From NCBI GenBank assembly GCA_950097015.1, contig CATNEN010000003.1, positions 992,001 through 1,056,000 of the forward strand: a stretch of 64,000 nucleotides of DNA, given 5' to 3'. Shown here one piece after another: positions 1 to 11,936 of this stretch. The notes beneath the pieces are model-generated. The model did no database searches and was not told where the DNA came from. It saw nothing but the letters and a program-made list of their open reading frames with translations. A program made the translations under genes and the position numbers. The DNA comes from Macrostomum hystrix (lineage: Eukaryota > Platyhelminthes > Macrostomidae). Position 1 is the stretch's first letter; every line of letters starts with the position of its first letter.

Positions 1-1140
1 AAATGTAACGACGCATTTGTGAATACGGCTCGGGGTTCATGAAAATGTTTCTTCATGTATGTAAAACCTGACTTCAGTATGTTCTGTAGATTACAAGACA
101 TCGCTTACTGCATGAGTACAGTGAATACAACAAAAAGTTGTCAGATGGTAATTGTCAAAGCGCGCAATTGCAGAGTTCGCATTGTTGTCGGTTCACGAGG
201 GTCGAAGATGCCGGCGTCCGACAGAAGCAGGTCGACGTAGCGCACGACACGCCGCCGCGCTCCCCATTAGGGAAGCAGAGCAGCACATCTTGCAGGGGCT
301 CTGGGCAGCGCTTCTTGAATGACGCTGCGTGCGCGGCGTCCAGCTGCCACTTCTAAGAGCCGGTCACGTGTGGGCGTTGCGTGGTCTCCATCACGGCTTG
401 TTACAACCGTCCCCTCAGCCAGTCTGGAAGCGCGGAGCACTGCAGGACTGTTCGCAGGGAGCGGAAAGCTTCCAGGTCAGTGCTCTGCGCCGTGCGATGT
501 CGTCCTACATGCTTGGAACCAGGCCGGCCTAGGTAGACAAACACCGTGCAGTGAGGCAGCAGCGCCAACCTGCCCCGCTCGAGTCACGCCAGCGGATCTC
601 AGCCGGTAGGTCCGTCGGCACCTTCAGCACCATCGTTTTCTGGGCGTTCACACACAGCTCGATCACAGCTGCCGCGGCCATTCAGCTTGTCCAGCAGGCG
701 TCGGGCTCCTTCAGCAGAGCTTGACAGCGACACCTGGTAATCCGCGTACGCCAGCAGTACGGAGAGTCGCTTCTCGGGGATGTCGCATGCTCGTTCTGTG
801 GCTGATCAGAAAGCCAATATGCATCGGAGTCATCAGGACGACTGACGCGCAGACAGTCCGTCTGGAGTTATAACTGCCGCCCTGCACGGTCTCCTGGTCC
901 AGGGCCATCACAGCCCCTGCTGCTCTGGCACGTGGTATTCGCGAAGAGTGGTCGCAATGACTCGCCTCGGCACTGAATCAAACGCCTTCAAGAAATATAC
1001 GAAGATGCAGACGACGATCCATTGGTGGAAGCGAGCCTGTTCTAAGATGCGGCGCGACGCGAGAATTTGTGTTATTGTACCCCTGCACGGCCGGACACAG
1101 TTCCACTCTCGACGAAGGAAAGGGTCCAGCACTGGCTGCA
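1..1140 (-). mobile_element. Decayed LINE (non-LTR retrotransposon), RT C-terminal half
   Basis: On the minus strand from about 1132 the translation runs through reverse transcriptase fingers (GTITQILASRRILE) into motif A, FVYFLKAFDSVPRR. The usual catalytic Asp of FVDF is replaced by Tyr. Further on, near 720-750, motif C reads YADY instead of YADD. The remaining C-terminal part (about 150-650) is split by stops and frameshifts but can be matched piece by piece to the second copy at 37495-38560, for example the segment reading DDIARRR and the end near 190-245. The element is therefore inactive. Whether it extends past the left edge cannot be seen. Confidence 0.8.
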
Positions 1141-1392
1141 GCCATATTCATTATAGTGAATGCAAGACTTCTCAGTTGCGAATGTCCGTGCAAGTTTTCC
1201 ATGCATCAATTTTATTACTTGTTCACTCATGATTAGGTCGCTTCTTTCTCAGAAAAGTGCAGAAGTTAACGTCTGTGAGCTAATTAAACTATACTAAACG
1301 TATTTGAATTCTAGTGTACTACTACTCTTCATGATTCTTAGTCAGTTTCCAACACCCTTAGTTATTCAAAGCAGGCTATAACATTCAAAATG

Positions 1393-2974
1393 TCACTCAA
1401 CCAGAATCATCATCCGGATGCTTTTGAGTGAGATAAAATAATTGTCGATCGTGTGCCAGACGATGTACTGGTGACTGTTGATCTCGCTGTTGACAAACAG
1501 TCCGTTTGGATTAGCATGGAAACAAGCTCTGTACCACCAGCCAGAGCTACTCCCATAGTTGATGGAGCAGGAGCCTGCCAATTGGTCATTGTCCCGGTCC
1601 AGGGTGGAGAACATCATTCCCAGACTGCGCTCTGCCAGGGCGTCTCCAGAAATGTTTGACCTCTCGATGGCATAGCGGCTATAGTTCAGCACATAGTTAC
1701 TAGCCGGGTTGCCCACCTTGAAGCCATCGTACTCGCAGTGGTACTCAGATCCATTCCATTTGGTCATCTCAAAGCGAACGACAGCACCTGCGCCGTTGTT
1801 TCCCGAGTTTCCCGAGGACGTGAGGGTGTGCAGCACTTTGAGGCCTGCAGCGAACAAGTTTAAAAATTTTTTAGAACTACTTGAACAACGACTTGCATGC
1901 AGATTGAAGACAACTTAAATTCAATAAGTTAAGAGATAAAAACGGTATTTTTAACGCTTTAACCCTATCAAACCCGAAGGTACGCATAGCTTCATGGCTC
2001 ACAGTTTTGCCCGCTTGCTACGCTCGTATATTACTTTCTTTTTTCAGACGATAATGTACTCGTACCTCATTAGACTTGTAAATTGCTTCAGTTAACTAAC
2101 TTGTCAGATGTTATTCATTGTTACTATCCAGCTCGTTTTTTAAGCATTAAAAAATATAAAATCCGCATCCTAAATTTAAACAAAAGAAGAAACAATTAGA
2201 CATACTCATATCTTCGTGATTCACAAAATATTGTTAACCAAGAACACCTAAAGAAGAGTCACATGAAGCACCGATTGTACTTGAAGGTTCCACAGCTAAA
2301 AACTGTCTCCAAGAAAGACGTCTATAAAGCACTGAAAGGTGATACAAGAATCTGGATCACCTGTCCAGAAGTTATCAGCATCGCCGAATCCGTTTTCGTA
2401 GTCCACCCAGGGCCGGCTGAAGTTGACGCTGCCAGAGAGGTGCTGCTGTAGCACGCAGAAGCGTCGACTGCCAACCCAACGCACGCGACAGTCAGGGTAC
2501 TCGTCCGTGCGATCTGCGAGTGCATTTTAATGATCATGTGAGTGATTAATGCATCTCCCGCACAATGAAGAGTTCACGCGTGTGAACATTAGACTCCAAA
2601 TATGTTTCATCAGGCAGCGGAAATATGAGTTCACGATTGCCTTTTGGGGTGTTGAGTCAAGATGCATTATTGTAACTTAAATTCATGTGCATTGTGCTAC
2701 ATTGCGTTACATTGGCAATAAACAGAATCAAACTATTGCATAGAGCTCACACAGCTTGGTTATTGGGCAGCCTGGTGGTAAGTAGTTGTTAGCCTCATCG
2801 CTGACATTGTACATCAGACAGCTACCATCCGGGAGACGACACACTGATCGGCAAGAAGCGGATCGATGCCTGTTGAACGCGCACAACTGCAAACAATGGT
2901 CCATGCTGCTCGTTTGCTGGGCGATTGCCGCTGCCGACACACTGGGACCCGGGCGTGTCTTCATCACCAGGTAA
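1393..2974 (-). CDS. Fibrinogen-related (FReD) protein with N-terminal PAN/apple-like module, 5' partial
   Basis: Three exons join in phase on the minus strand: 2974-2751, 2513-2361 and 1844-1393. The first codes for a cysteine-rich segment (C-x3-C, C-x3-C, C-x7-C spacing, SSMDHCLQLC) that looks like a PAN/apple domain. The second starts the fibrinogen C-terminal globular domain (GSVNFSRPWVDYENGFGD). The third completes it: GMMFSTLDRDND in the calcium-loop region, GWWYRACFHANPNGLF, and the terminal SLKSIRMMI. Splice sites: donor gt after 2751 (phase 1), donor after 2361 (phase 1), acceptors cag before 2513 and 1844. Proteins of this type are usually secreted lectins of innate immunity or adhesion. 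No signal-peptide exon was found upstream, so the 5' end is open. Confidence 0.75.
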
Positions 2975-5389
2975 CTGAAGCTCACTACATTATTTTGGTT
3001 TTTAATGTGATTAAACGTAATTCTACCGTGGCAAAAACTTTTCAGTCACCGAACTGCATCACGAGCATACTTAAGATAAGAAAGAAAGCTATGCTCTATT
3101 GGAATTTCTGTCGACTATGCTAATTCATTACGCTCAAAGTTTCCTTTTTTAAAGCAAATCAAATTTTCAAATGACACGGCATGACGCAGGTAAGTTACAA
3201 ATTATTTAGTAAAGTACATGAAAGCGATGTCGCGATAATATGATAATAGCTCTTATGGGGCTGAAGGCATTATGAACAATATAATGTACGCAATACGTTG
3301 GTACGCTGCACCGACACTTCTCATAATCTTAAATTCATCACAGAAAATTTTGCTTAAGTCCACGGTCCAGCGTACCAATTTATTATGGGCATGAGTATTG
3401 CTCAGCATATTTAAATCACGCCATTATACGAGAGAAGCAACTCACCTCTTGCTGGCCGGCAGGCCGAATGAATTCCTATTGGAGCAGTTGCTATGGCAAC
3501 AAGCAGCTGCAGCAGCCGCATCGCCGGCATTTCATTCACAGTTTAGGGTCTTTGACAGTTTATAATTTTGGGCCAGGTCCTAGGTCCTAGACTGATGATG
3601 AAGCTGCGCTTGCTGCATTTATTAAACTTTTATGCAGTTTTAAGGCATAGCACAGTCAATTACAGCCATGCCGCATGGCAATTGGCTAAGGGGTAAGCAT
3701 TTTGGGTATTCTGCTGCACTATTATGTTCACTGCTGCCTGAGGATGCTCATTGGCTGACAGTCTCAGGTATTTATGGTGGATGTCTGTAAATTGAGTGTG
3801 ATTTTAAACAGCTTTTCCACTCTTCTGAATCAAGTTCCAATCGGTTTTTTATAATGCGCAACAATTAACTTCATGTTTTTGTTCCCTAGGAATTTCGACA
3901 TTTATAGTTTTTCAACTCTGTTAATACAGAATGCATGACATTACCTGATGGTCTTGGAGTTCTATTGACCAACGTGATTGGCAGTGTAAAACGAAAATAA
4001 CTATCAATTCTCTATTCACAGAAACGAATTAGACTAGTGAAATCGGAAGCCTGACACTTACAATGTTCTGATTTCGATTAAATTATCTTGATCCTTAATA
4101 AGAAAATAAGAAAATTGCAGAAAGGCTACAGACAGTTTTGGTAACATTCGACCCGCAGCCAGCAGCGAGGAGGCAATTCCGCCCATTATATATATCCAAG
4201 GATTTAGGAGTTATTTCTGGATTTAAAGGCTATACAATGACAAGGAAAAAGAAAATGCATTTACAAATTTTACGTATTTTAGCTCGTACATTATTGGCAT
4301 AGTTTAAGAGCTAAAAAAAGAATAAAATATACACTTTGGAAAACCTTGTTATCATGCCTGCTGTTTGTTTTTGTCAAAAGCCTGCATGTTTTCTGTTTGC
4401 TCTGAACAAAGTGGCTTTGAAATGTTTATATAGAGTTGAGCAGCATTGTTAAAATCGAGCTGAAAGGAACGTTAATCTTTCTTGTCCCGGCCGTCTTGAA
4501 AGCCGATTGATTTCCTACTAGGACTTTTGCCTACGTCAAATTTCTCTTTTGACTACTTAAAAGTGAGGAAGAAAATAAAGATGGAGCTGAAATACAAACT
4601 GTATTTGAGTAGCATACGTTAGCTTTAGGATAAATCGAAAAAATACTTTAGCCAGTCCTTGCGCGGTGCTTCCAAAGGCTGTTGAGCTTTGTACAGCTAG
4701 CTGTTCAGCCATGCCCACCTACGCTCATAAATAGCAGCTGATTAAGCTGAAGCACTAAGTAATTGAGACTGTCTTGTTGCTGAATGAGACATTAATTTCT
4801 TTTTTTAAACATTTTTATTTACAATATCTTCTTATAAAGTCTATTGGGATCGTTTCTGTTGAGACGTGGTTCAGTGAAACAAACAAGCTTACTAATAATA
4901 GTAATATCGTTCCGCATTTAATATAATTACTCCTCTATTACCTTAAACTAATATAAACAATATATGAAAAAAGAGAAATGTCTGTTTTAACATGGGTAAT
5001 TGAAAATTAAACGTATTTTAAGAGAAAGGCAATAGTAAATCGCCAGTGTCAGGCCGTTGGACGCCCATGCTGTTTCAGAGCCTACAGCTTATGAGATGGA
5101 TCGAGTGGGATTGAGATTAAAGATAGCTTCAAAATTATGATTGGAATTAGGTAGAAAAAGGCTTTTTGAAAATAATTGGGGATAGTTGCTGGAGAGGGAA
5201 ATAGAAATCGGCAAATTACAAAACACAAAGTGACAGAGACTTATCAGGTCCGACGCACAAGTGCTAAGGTGTGAGCCACGGGTGTGCCTAAGTTGACTGA
5301 ATTCTGACAAATTTAAGTTTAAATCCCAATTAGGCTCTCGAGTTTGGAATCCGTTTTTGGCACAATTCACGCTGTCATCAATCGATTCG
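2975..5389. other. Intergenic, no gene seen; contains one copy of an unnamed repeat
   Basis: AT-rich DNA with no convincing exon. The missing 5' exon of the fibrinogen gene could lie here but I cannot place it. A segment at about 3450-3640 resembles 7490-7680 (see repeat entries). Confidence 0.5.
3450..3640. repeat. Unnamed dispersed repeat, copy 1
   Basis: Shares a colinear series of words with 7490-7680: gcaggccgaat/gcaggccgag, a cagttgctatggcaacaa-like stretch, gcagcagc, cattgctggc/catcgccggc, tcctagactg and tgatgatgaa/tgacgatgaa. It has no coding content. The ends are not defined. Confidence 0.5.
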
Positions 5390-5831
5390 CTAATGGTCGA
5401 TATTGAATTTGATTCTATAAGTTTGAATGATTAAAGCATTGTCTAGCGTGTGCCAAACGATGAACTGGTAACTGTTGATCTCGCTGCTGACAAACAGTCC
5501 GTTTGGATTAGCGTAGAAGCAGCTACTGAACCACCAGCCAGCACCACCGCTTACGACGGAGGAGCACGAGACCGGATTTAGGCTATTGTCCTGGTCAATC
5601 GTGGAGAACATCATTCCCAGACTGCGCTCTGCCAGGGCGTCTCCAGAAATGTTTGACCTCTCGATGGCATAGCGGCTATATTTCAGCACATAGTTACTAG
5701 CCGGGTTGCCCACCTTAAAGCCATCGTACTCGCAGTGGTACTCAGATCCATTCCTTTTGGTCATCTCAAAGCTAACGGCAGCACCTGCGCCGTTGTTTTC
5801 CGAGTTTCCCGAGGACGTGAGGGTTAGAGGC
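5390..5831 (-). pseudogene. Duplicate last exon of the fibrinogen-domain gene, frame-damaged
   Basis: This segment is nearly identical to the last exon of the gene at 1393-2974 from the acceptor through GNPASNYVL, SNISGDALAERSLGMMFST and NGLFV, but it differs in two ways. Right after the acceptor, a stretch of about 13 bases in copy 1 is replaced by about 3. With the parental phase the codons become GGC CTC TAA, an immediate stop. At the 3' end the SLKSIRMMI tail is lost and the frame runs into an unrelated tail to 5390. No PAN or first fibrinogen exon is seen upstream. A duplicated pseudo-exon is most likely; a gene that enters in a different phase is the alternative. Confidence 0.65.
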
Positions 5832-6219
5832 CTGCAAACTAGGGCGATTAGTGAAATTCTTGGAATGTACTTTTTGCTAAATGTGATAGAAGTTGATTGA
5901 AGACGAGGGCTATCAGAGTAAATTTAGAGTGCAATAGAAACATTGAGTTAAATAATTATGTTTAGTCACAGCAACCAATTCGAAAATTCACTTCTTTTAA
6001 AAAAAGAAAAAAATTAATAATTTTTTTTGTAGCAGCTGAGTTATTAGAGCTCTGAACTTCATGCAATGGTATGAGCGTGCGAAAACAAGACAAACAACTT
6101 TGCCGTGAACTTCAGCATGAAAATTCGTTTCTAAAACCTGCTTTAGTTCGCTCAGTGGAGTAAAATTACCATCTGGGCTTTGAATTTGGATAGGTGTCGT
6201 GGACTCGTGGCTTCCGCGC

Positions 6220-6890
6220 CATCGTTCATTCAGACTTTTGATGCAGCTGTCTGAATTTCACCGGGAAGCATTTCTACCATTCTTCACGAAAGGCTGGGGC
6301 TGAGCAATATATCTACCCATTGGTCACCCCACCACCTGACCAAGGAGCAGAAGCAGGTCCGGGTTGATTGCTGCCAAGCCATGCTCGACACATTTTACGG
6401 TGGAAAGTCAGCAACAGCCTGCGAGATCGTCACTGGTGATGAGACCTGGATGACATCAGTTTCGACCGCAGTTGACAGCCCACCGCCCTCAAAGCTGGTC
6501 CGGCCCGAAGCATGGCGAAGCAGATGGTCGCTGCTTTTATGGCTCGTAGAGGTCCTGTAGCTCTGAGCCTGGGTGCTACAAACTATCAACGAGAGGCGTC
6601 CAGGGACACGAACTAAAGGCCTGCTGCTCTACCAGGACAATGCCCCAACCCAAACTGCCTGACAAGCAATCGAGTTTATGAAGTAGAACCGCATCCAACT
6701 GCTTCAACATCTTCCCTACAGTCCAGACCTGGCTTGGCGACTTCGTTGTGTTGAATTCGGTTTGAGTCGCCAGAACTGTTCCACAGTCACCTGTATGACA
6801 TCCCTAAGTCCGAGCGGCTTTTCTACTTGGCTTGAGAGGATTCCTCATCACTGATGAGGAAGCTGTGGAGTACTTCGAAGAGTCCTGACA
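6220..6890 (+). mobile_element. Mariner-like transposase relic
   Basis: From 6270 the plus strand reads ISTILHERLGLSNISTHW and then HHLTKEQKQVRVD, followed by IVTGDETW near 6430. That is the mariner helix-turn-helix to catalytic-core junction, with the first Asp. Later in other frames come LLYQDNAP (second Asp, near 6630) and LPYSPDLA (third Asp, near 6715), consistent with the DD34D family. In-frame stops and several frameshifts separate these blocks. Terminal inverted repeats were not found. Confidence 0.8.
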
Positions 6891-8100
6891 AGTATATTTT
6901 AGTTGACGCTATTCTGCGTATCTCTGCGTATCCTCATCATATCGGTGACGTTGACCTCATATCACGGAGTCTCTTTGGGATCCGGCTGCTGAAACTGCAG
7001 GGATCTGGGAAACGAGGACAGACCACAAGTGCTTATTTACCGCCCCTACTGACCCTAGACCAGACTGCAGGTTAGGGATGTTTGGGGTAGGGTGTCTGGG
7101 TTCTACCCCGAATCTGAAAAAATGCCAACCCGAACATCCCTACTGCAGATGTGACTTTCTCACGAATTTCCCTTTTTTGACGCTTCCAGCTGTAGCCCCG
7201 TAGTCCTGTAGCCCAGCTGTAGCGCTTCGTCATTGATTTTAACTTTCAAAATCAGTTCACTTCTTCTATCCATCCGCAAATGAATTTTACAAAGTTTTTA
7301 CTATTAAAAAATTTCAATTAGGATTAAGAATTGTTTATAACCGATTAGGAACGAGTTTTGGGCATAAAACTGTGAATTCACTTATAAATTATCGGACGAA
7401 TTATCTCTGGAGTGACTAAAGCTTATATTTTGATGATAAAACAAAAATGCGTTTCGAGCTTATTACAAGCGTGGGTGCAGCTTACTCGTCTCAGATCTGC
7501 AGGCCGAGTTTAGTCCGAATGCGACTGTTGCCAAGACAACAAACAATTGCAGCAGCTGCATTGCTGGCCTTTCATAAAACAGTTAAAATCCTAGACTGTA
7601 GATGGGCTCTTTAGACTTTCCTGGAGCTGGTCCTATTGAGGCTGACGATGAAATTGTGTGCCATTTATTCAATGGCACAAATTCTTCTTTGACTTACGTA
7701 CGTGACAATGTCAACTGCCGGAGTTATATCCCCTAAGACTTCTAAAACAAAGCTGCCAACTTTGAGGCCATTGAATGGGGCAGCAAAAGAACGAATCTCT
7801 TGTTTTCACAGAACTTGTTGAAAGAGTAAAGAAGTAAGTAAGGAACAGATCAAAGCGGAAATAAACAGCTCAAAAAGATGAAATATTGAGTTTCAAATTG
7901 CCATTGTAACCAGATGCAAGCAAAGGGGACAAGTACATGTATTCCTTCCATGTGCAGCTTCATGGAGTGTCTTTTTCTTTGGCTTTTCATGACTGAAGGT
8001 TAATGACAAGCGCGTGTGAGAGCATATGTAAGTATAGTTAACAGTCGAAACGTTCAAACATTTTTCGTTGGTCGTGTGCCAGAGAGCCAATTACAAATAG
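6891..8100. other. Intergenic, no gene seen
   Basis: No exon-like reading frame. Holds the second copy of the unnamed repeat at 7490-7680. Confidence 0.5.
7490..7680. repeat. Unnamed dispersed repeat, copy 2
   Basis: Colinear but diverged relative of 3450-3640, in the same orientation. Non-coding. Confidence 0.5.
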
Positions 8101-8109
8101 GTACCTGTT

Positions 8110-8262
8110 AAACGCTAGTTCTGAGTTTGAACAGAGGCAATAGGGAATTAAGTGCCCTGTATTAGGACAAATGTTTCGCTTGAACTGAGCTTCGAACTCC
8201 CGACCTCTCGGTCAGAAGTCCGGAGCTATAGCCACTGGGCTAAAGTACATTGATCTCTTAAT
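8110..8262 (-). mobile_element. tRNA-derived SINE fragment
   Basis: On the minus strand a tRNA-like head carries an A box (tagcccagtgg) and a B box (gggagttcgaagc), followed by a short non-tRNA body. The spacing fits an RNA polymerase III promoter. The sequence is too diverged to be a working tRNA gene. Confidence 0.6.
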
Positions 8263-8982
8263 TTAAAAGTAGGCTAAATTCACTTAAGTGCTCAAAGACT
8301 TCGTGAAAACTATTTGAAGCGCAGGCGGGGTCAAGTTTGATGAGATGGGTGAGCTGAGTAAATGCTATTTTATACGTGCATTTAAGTTTCAGCAAATTTT
8401 GTGCTTGACGAAATTGTGCCTTAATTTGGAATGCTATGCAATGAGCACAGTGTGCTTAGATATGACCGAGTTGAGCAGGGAGATATGGCGACGGCGAATA
8501 AATTCGGCAGTACACAACGTCGGTAATATTTTCGTTCTCATTGAGCACAATTTAGCTTGTGGCTTTTTTCTTTCGTTTAAAGTGCGTATCAGTCAGAACT
8601 GGATGATTCCAACTTTCTATAGAGCTTTAGTGAGGCTCATCTTTGCAGGCCCTCTGTTTCGTTCGTTTTTTCTTCTCTTCTCTCACCGTTTCACATTGGC
8701 CTTTCACCTCTATCCATGCAGCCTTGTATTGTGGTGGCAACTCGCGCGAAAACCTCAAGCCCAGCCTCTGTGCACGACGTCTCATAAAGAATTTCTAACT
8801 CTTTCGCAAAACGTATAAAGCAACCCCTGCGCGCCGCAACAGCAGCAGCAGCAGCTAGTTCACTGCGTCGAACAAAAAAGACACTTCTGCTCTGCAACAG
8901 CTTCGAGCTTGTCAGAACTCGTCTGTACCGACTTTCCCAGGCCAGTGCACGTGGTAGGTAGTCAGAAACAGACTGGATAGTC
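8263..8982 (+). other. Upstream region of innexin 1
   Basis: An ATG-started frame at 8345-8818 (157 codons) shows no recognisable motif and is probably chance. The part closest to the innexin start has a short cag triplet run near 8840. It likely contains promoter and 5' UTR, but no core element could be assigned. Confidence 0.35.
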
Positions 8983-10446
8983 ATGGCAGACATATTCAGG
9001 CAGCTGTACAGCATTAACATTGTGAACTACATCGGCGTTGAAGACTTTGCCGATCGGTTGAATTTCCTCTACACAGCCACACTACTCACCGTGTGCTGCA
9101 CCCTGACTATTGGCAGAGGGTACATCATGCACCCAATTAGCTGCTATCTGCCCAACACTTTCGGCAGCTTTCACGAGGAAAAAGACCTGCGCGGGCAGTT
9201 GGACTTCGTCAACAACTACTGTTGGTCGGAGGGCACGTACGCTGTTGACCTCAGAGAATTCGTAATCGATGGAACTTCCGACAGCGGCGGTCTAGAAAGA
9301 TACGCTGACCAGAAAATCAACTTCTACCAGTGGGTGCCTTTCGTGTTAGCACTGCAGGGCCTGTGCTTCTACCTGCCCCGGGTGATTTGGCACGCCGTGA
9401 GCTTCGGTCGTGCCGGCACAGACGTTGGTCACATTGTCAAAGTGGCCAAGGACGCTTCTCGAGCAAACGAGAAGAAGCACGTCCGGCTGTTGAATCACGC
9501 CTGCCGGATGATTGAGCAGATGCTGGACAGGCAGTCTAGCAAAGCCACGCCGCTGAATGTCAGCCGGTTCGAAGGCGCTCGCAGGCAGTGCAACCGCATT
9601 CTAGCATTCGTCATGCCCACCAGATTCGTTGGCAGTTGGCTAATCCTCATCTATCTGCTGATTAAGCTGGCCTACATAGGAAACGCAATCGGTCAGCTAG
9701 CTCTCATGCAGAGGTTCCTGCAGTTGAATTCAACTCGCTACAGCTTTCTCGGTGTTCAGCTACTCTACGATGTGGCTAACGGCAGGGACTGGCACAACAC
9801 GATGACGTTTCCCCGAGTCGGCTGCTGTGCGGTTTACTTTCGGTCTGCTGCTCGCGGCAACTGGCAATTCTCGCAGTGCTCCCTGCCCGTCAACATAGTC
9901 TACGAGAAGATCTACATCTTCCTGTGGTTCTGGTTCATCTTCGTTGCCCTAGCGACCATTTTCAGCACGCTGGCCTGGATTTGGCGCCTCCGGAGCGCCT
10001 CCATGAGCAGCAGGTTCGTGCGCAAATATTTAAAACTGGCTGATAACTACGAAGAAGTCAAGAAAACCCCCCAGATGAAGAGCTTCGTAAAAAACTTTTT
10101 ACGTCGAGACGGCGCCTTCCTAATGAAGATGCTGGCGCTAAACTGCGGCGATCTGATCTGCGCTGAGATCCTTCAGACCCTGTGGCTGCGCTACAAGAAG
10201 CGCAAGGGCCTGGTGCCAGATGAGCCCGACATGGCTGTGTTCAAGCTCAGCTGCAAGAACCTGCCGGCAGCATCGTCGGCATCGCCAGACGGCGTTGCCA
10301 AAGTCTCAGCAGCTTCAGATCGACGCCGGCGCCCGCCTGGAGCTAAGCGACAGAACAGCCTGCCGGCTCTGATGGTGCATCGCAGGAACAGCGGCAGTCA
10401 CGAGGACAGCGAGCCGCAAGAGACCGAGACGCTCATAACTTCGTGA
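8983..10446 (+). CDS. Innexin 1 (gap-junction/hemichannel subunit), intronless
   Basis: 487 residues in a single exon. The innexin signature FYQWV is at 114-118. Four membrane segments are predicted at about 30-48, 115-135, 215-238 and 311-333. Extracellular loop 1 has Cys54 and Cys80; loop 2 has Cys281/282 and Cys299. These are the family's conserved pairs, with an extra Cys next to the first one in loop 2. N-terminus IGVEDFADRLNFLY and the EKIYIFLWFW entry to segment 4 are typical. The C-terminal tail is Arg/Ser-rich and ends TLITS. ATG at 8983 is preferred because innexins begin a few residues before this conserved stretch. Innexins form plasma-membrane channels between cells. It is the only innexin of the four on the plus strand. 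Confidence 0.95.
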   Translation: MADIFRQLYSINIVNYIGVEDFADRLNFLYTATLLTVCCTLTIGRGYIMHPISCYLPNTFGSFHEEKDLRGQLDFVNNYCWSEGTYAVDLREFVIDGTSDSGGLERYADQKINFYQWVPFVLALQGLCFYLPRVIWHAVSFGRAGTDVGHIVKVAKDASRANEKKHVRLLNHACRMIEQMLDRQSSKATPLNVSRFEGARRQCNRILAFVMPTRFVGSWLILIYLLIKLAYIGNAIGQLALMQRFLQLNSTRYSFLGVQLLYDVANGRDWHNTMTFPRVGCCAVYFRSAARGNWQFSQCSLPVNIVYEKIYIFLWFWFIFVALATIFSTLAWIWRLRSASMSSRFVRKYLKLADNYEEVKKTPQMKSFVKNFLRRDGAFLMKMLALNCGDLICAEILQTLWLRYKKRKGLVPDEPDMAVFKLSCKNLPAASSASPDGVAKVSAASDRRRRPPGAKRQNSLPALMVHRRNSGSHEDSEPQETETLITS

Positions 10447-11936
10447 GAATGCAATTAAATTTTAGCACGTCGATTTGCAAAAGCACTGCGATAATATGCA
10501 ATTTAAAGCAGTGCTCTGTATTGAATGGGTATAAGAATCAGCTTTGTCATATTCTTTGTCATTGTCAATATTCTGAAATATCTTCTTTATAAGTTCTTGC
10601 ATTGTATGGCTAATGTAAGTGCTAAAGTGAACTGAGCAGACAGTCATTAATTAAAACAATTCTGAGCTGTATAAACTCTCTTTTTCTCTATAAATCTTCT
10701 GAAATCCATTCTCTGGATTTTAAATATACTCGTATCTAAATTTTGCCATTTATTAATTTTGCATAACTTTCATTTCTTTTATTGGCTTTGTTTATTTGTT
10801 ATTTCCATATGTATCGGTTTCCTAGAAACAGGTTTTTATAATACTAGCGTAATTTAAACTTGAATTTAAACAAGTTATATTAAAAGCGGTTACACTTGCA
10901 GCTGGTTGAAATTTAGCTAAAATAACTCACTCTATTTGACTTTTTTCGACGCATTGTATAGTGTTTTCTTCAATATGCTAAACATTTCTTTTTATTCCCT
11001 ATTAATTCCTTTTGTTGTCCCTGACAGAAATGCAGCTCATTAATTTTGCTTTATTAGATTTGATTCACTGTTTTAATTAAGCGCCTGTGTGTATTCTTAA
11101 TCAATAAATAGTGCCAATAATTACGTCTTTTTCAATTTCAGTGATTTCAATTTCAATTGGACTTATTTCTGACCTGAAAATTCGAAGAACGTTAAAATTG
11201 GCTATAAACTAGTGCGGTTTACATTGAAAGCCTGTGAACAGAAACAAATGAGAGTTAAAGGAGTTGAAGGCGAAAAACACGCATCTTCAATTCTGAAAAA
11301 TTCCAAATATAATTTAGTATAGTTTGATGTCCTCGTATTTAGTAGTACCTAGCAACGTACATGACTCGACACTGAACAGCGAGAAGATTTTGACAATGGA
11401 GAACTCTGGCGATCTGACTGAGCTACTGTCACCGATTTCTAAGTAGGCAGTTGAGAGAATAAAATTACGAAACATTCATTTTTTCTGCCTAATTAAAATT
11501 TGGGGTGCAGAGGAAATGCCCTTTTACACAAAAATTTTGATTGCAAGCAGGTGTTAAAAATCTTTTTAAGAAGCCGAGAAAGGGCTTCATTGATCTGCAA
11601 CTGCAGTTTAACCGCATACGAGCGTAATTTCGCTGTGACAAGTGACAAGTGACAAGTGACAAGTGACAAGTGAAAAATTCCGAATGACAACATGGACAAG
11701 CCATGGAGCTCAGAAAACTTAGTAAAAATAGCGCAATGGCATTTGATAATAGAAATTTTTTCACAGAAAGGCGTTAAATATACTAACCGTCAAATAAAAA
11801 AAACAATTAAAAAGGCAATGCACAAGAGAGCTGTAAATTCAGTATGTATAATAGCAGTTGTCTAAAAGACAGTAAAACTATGATACAGTTTGAAGATAAA
11901 AAAAAGCAAAGAAAAGCTCACAAGTGCTTAATGTCC
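10447..11936. other. Convergent 3' regions of innexin 1 and innexin 2
   Basis: AT-rich, no gene seen. An aataaa at 11103-11108 could serve innexin 1. A 7-bp tandem (gacaagt, about five copies) lies at 11637-11672. Confidence 0.45.

Noticed and set aside
8345-8818. 157-codon ATG frame upstream of innexin 1
   Set aside because: No recognisable motif or signal; base composition is like the non-coding flanks. Chance frame more likely, though not excluded.
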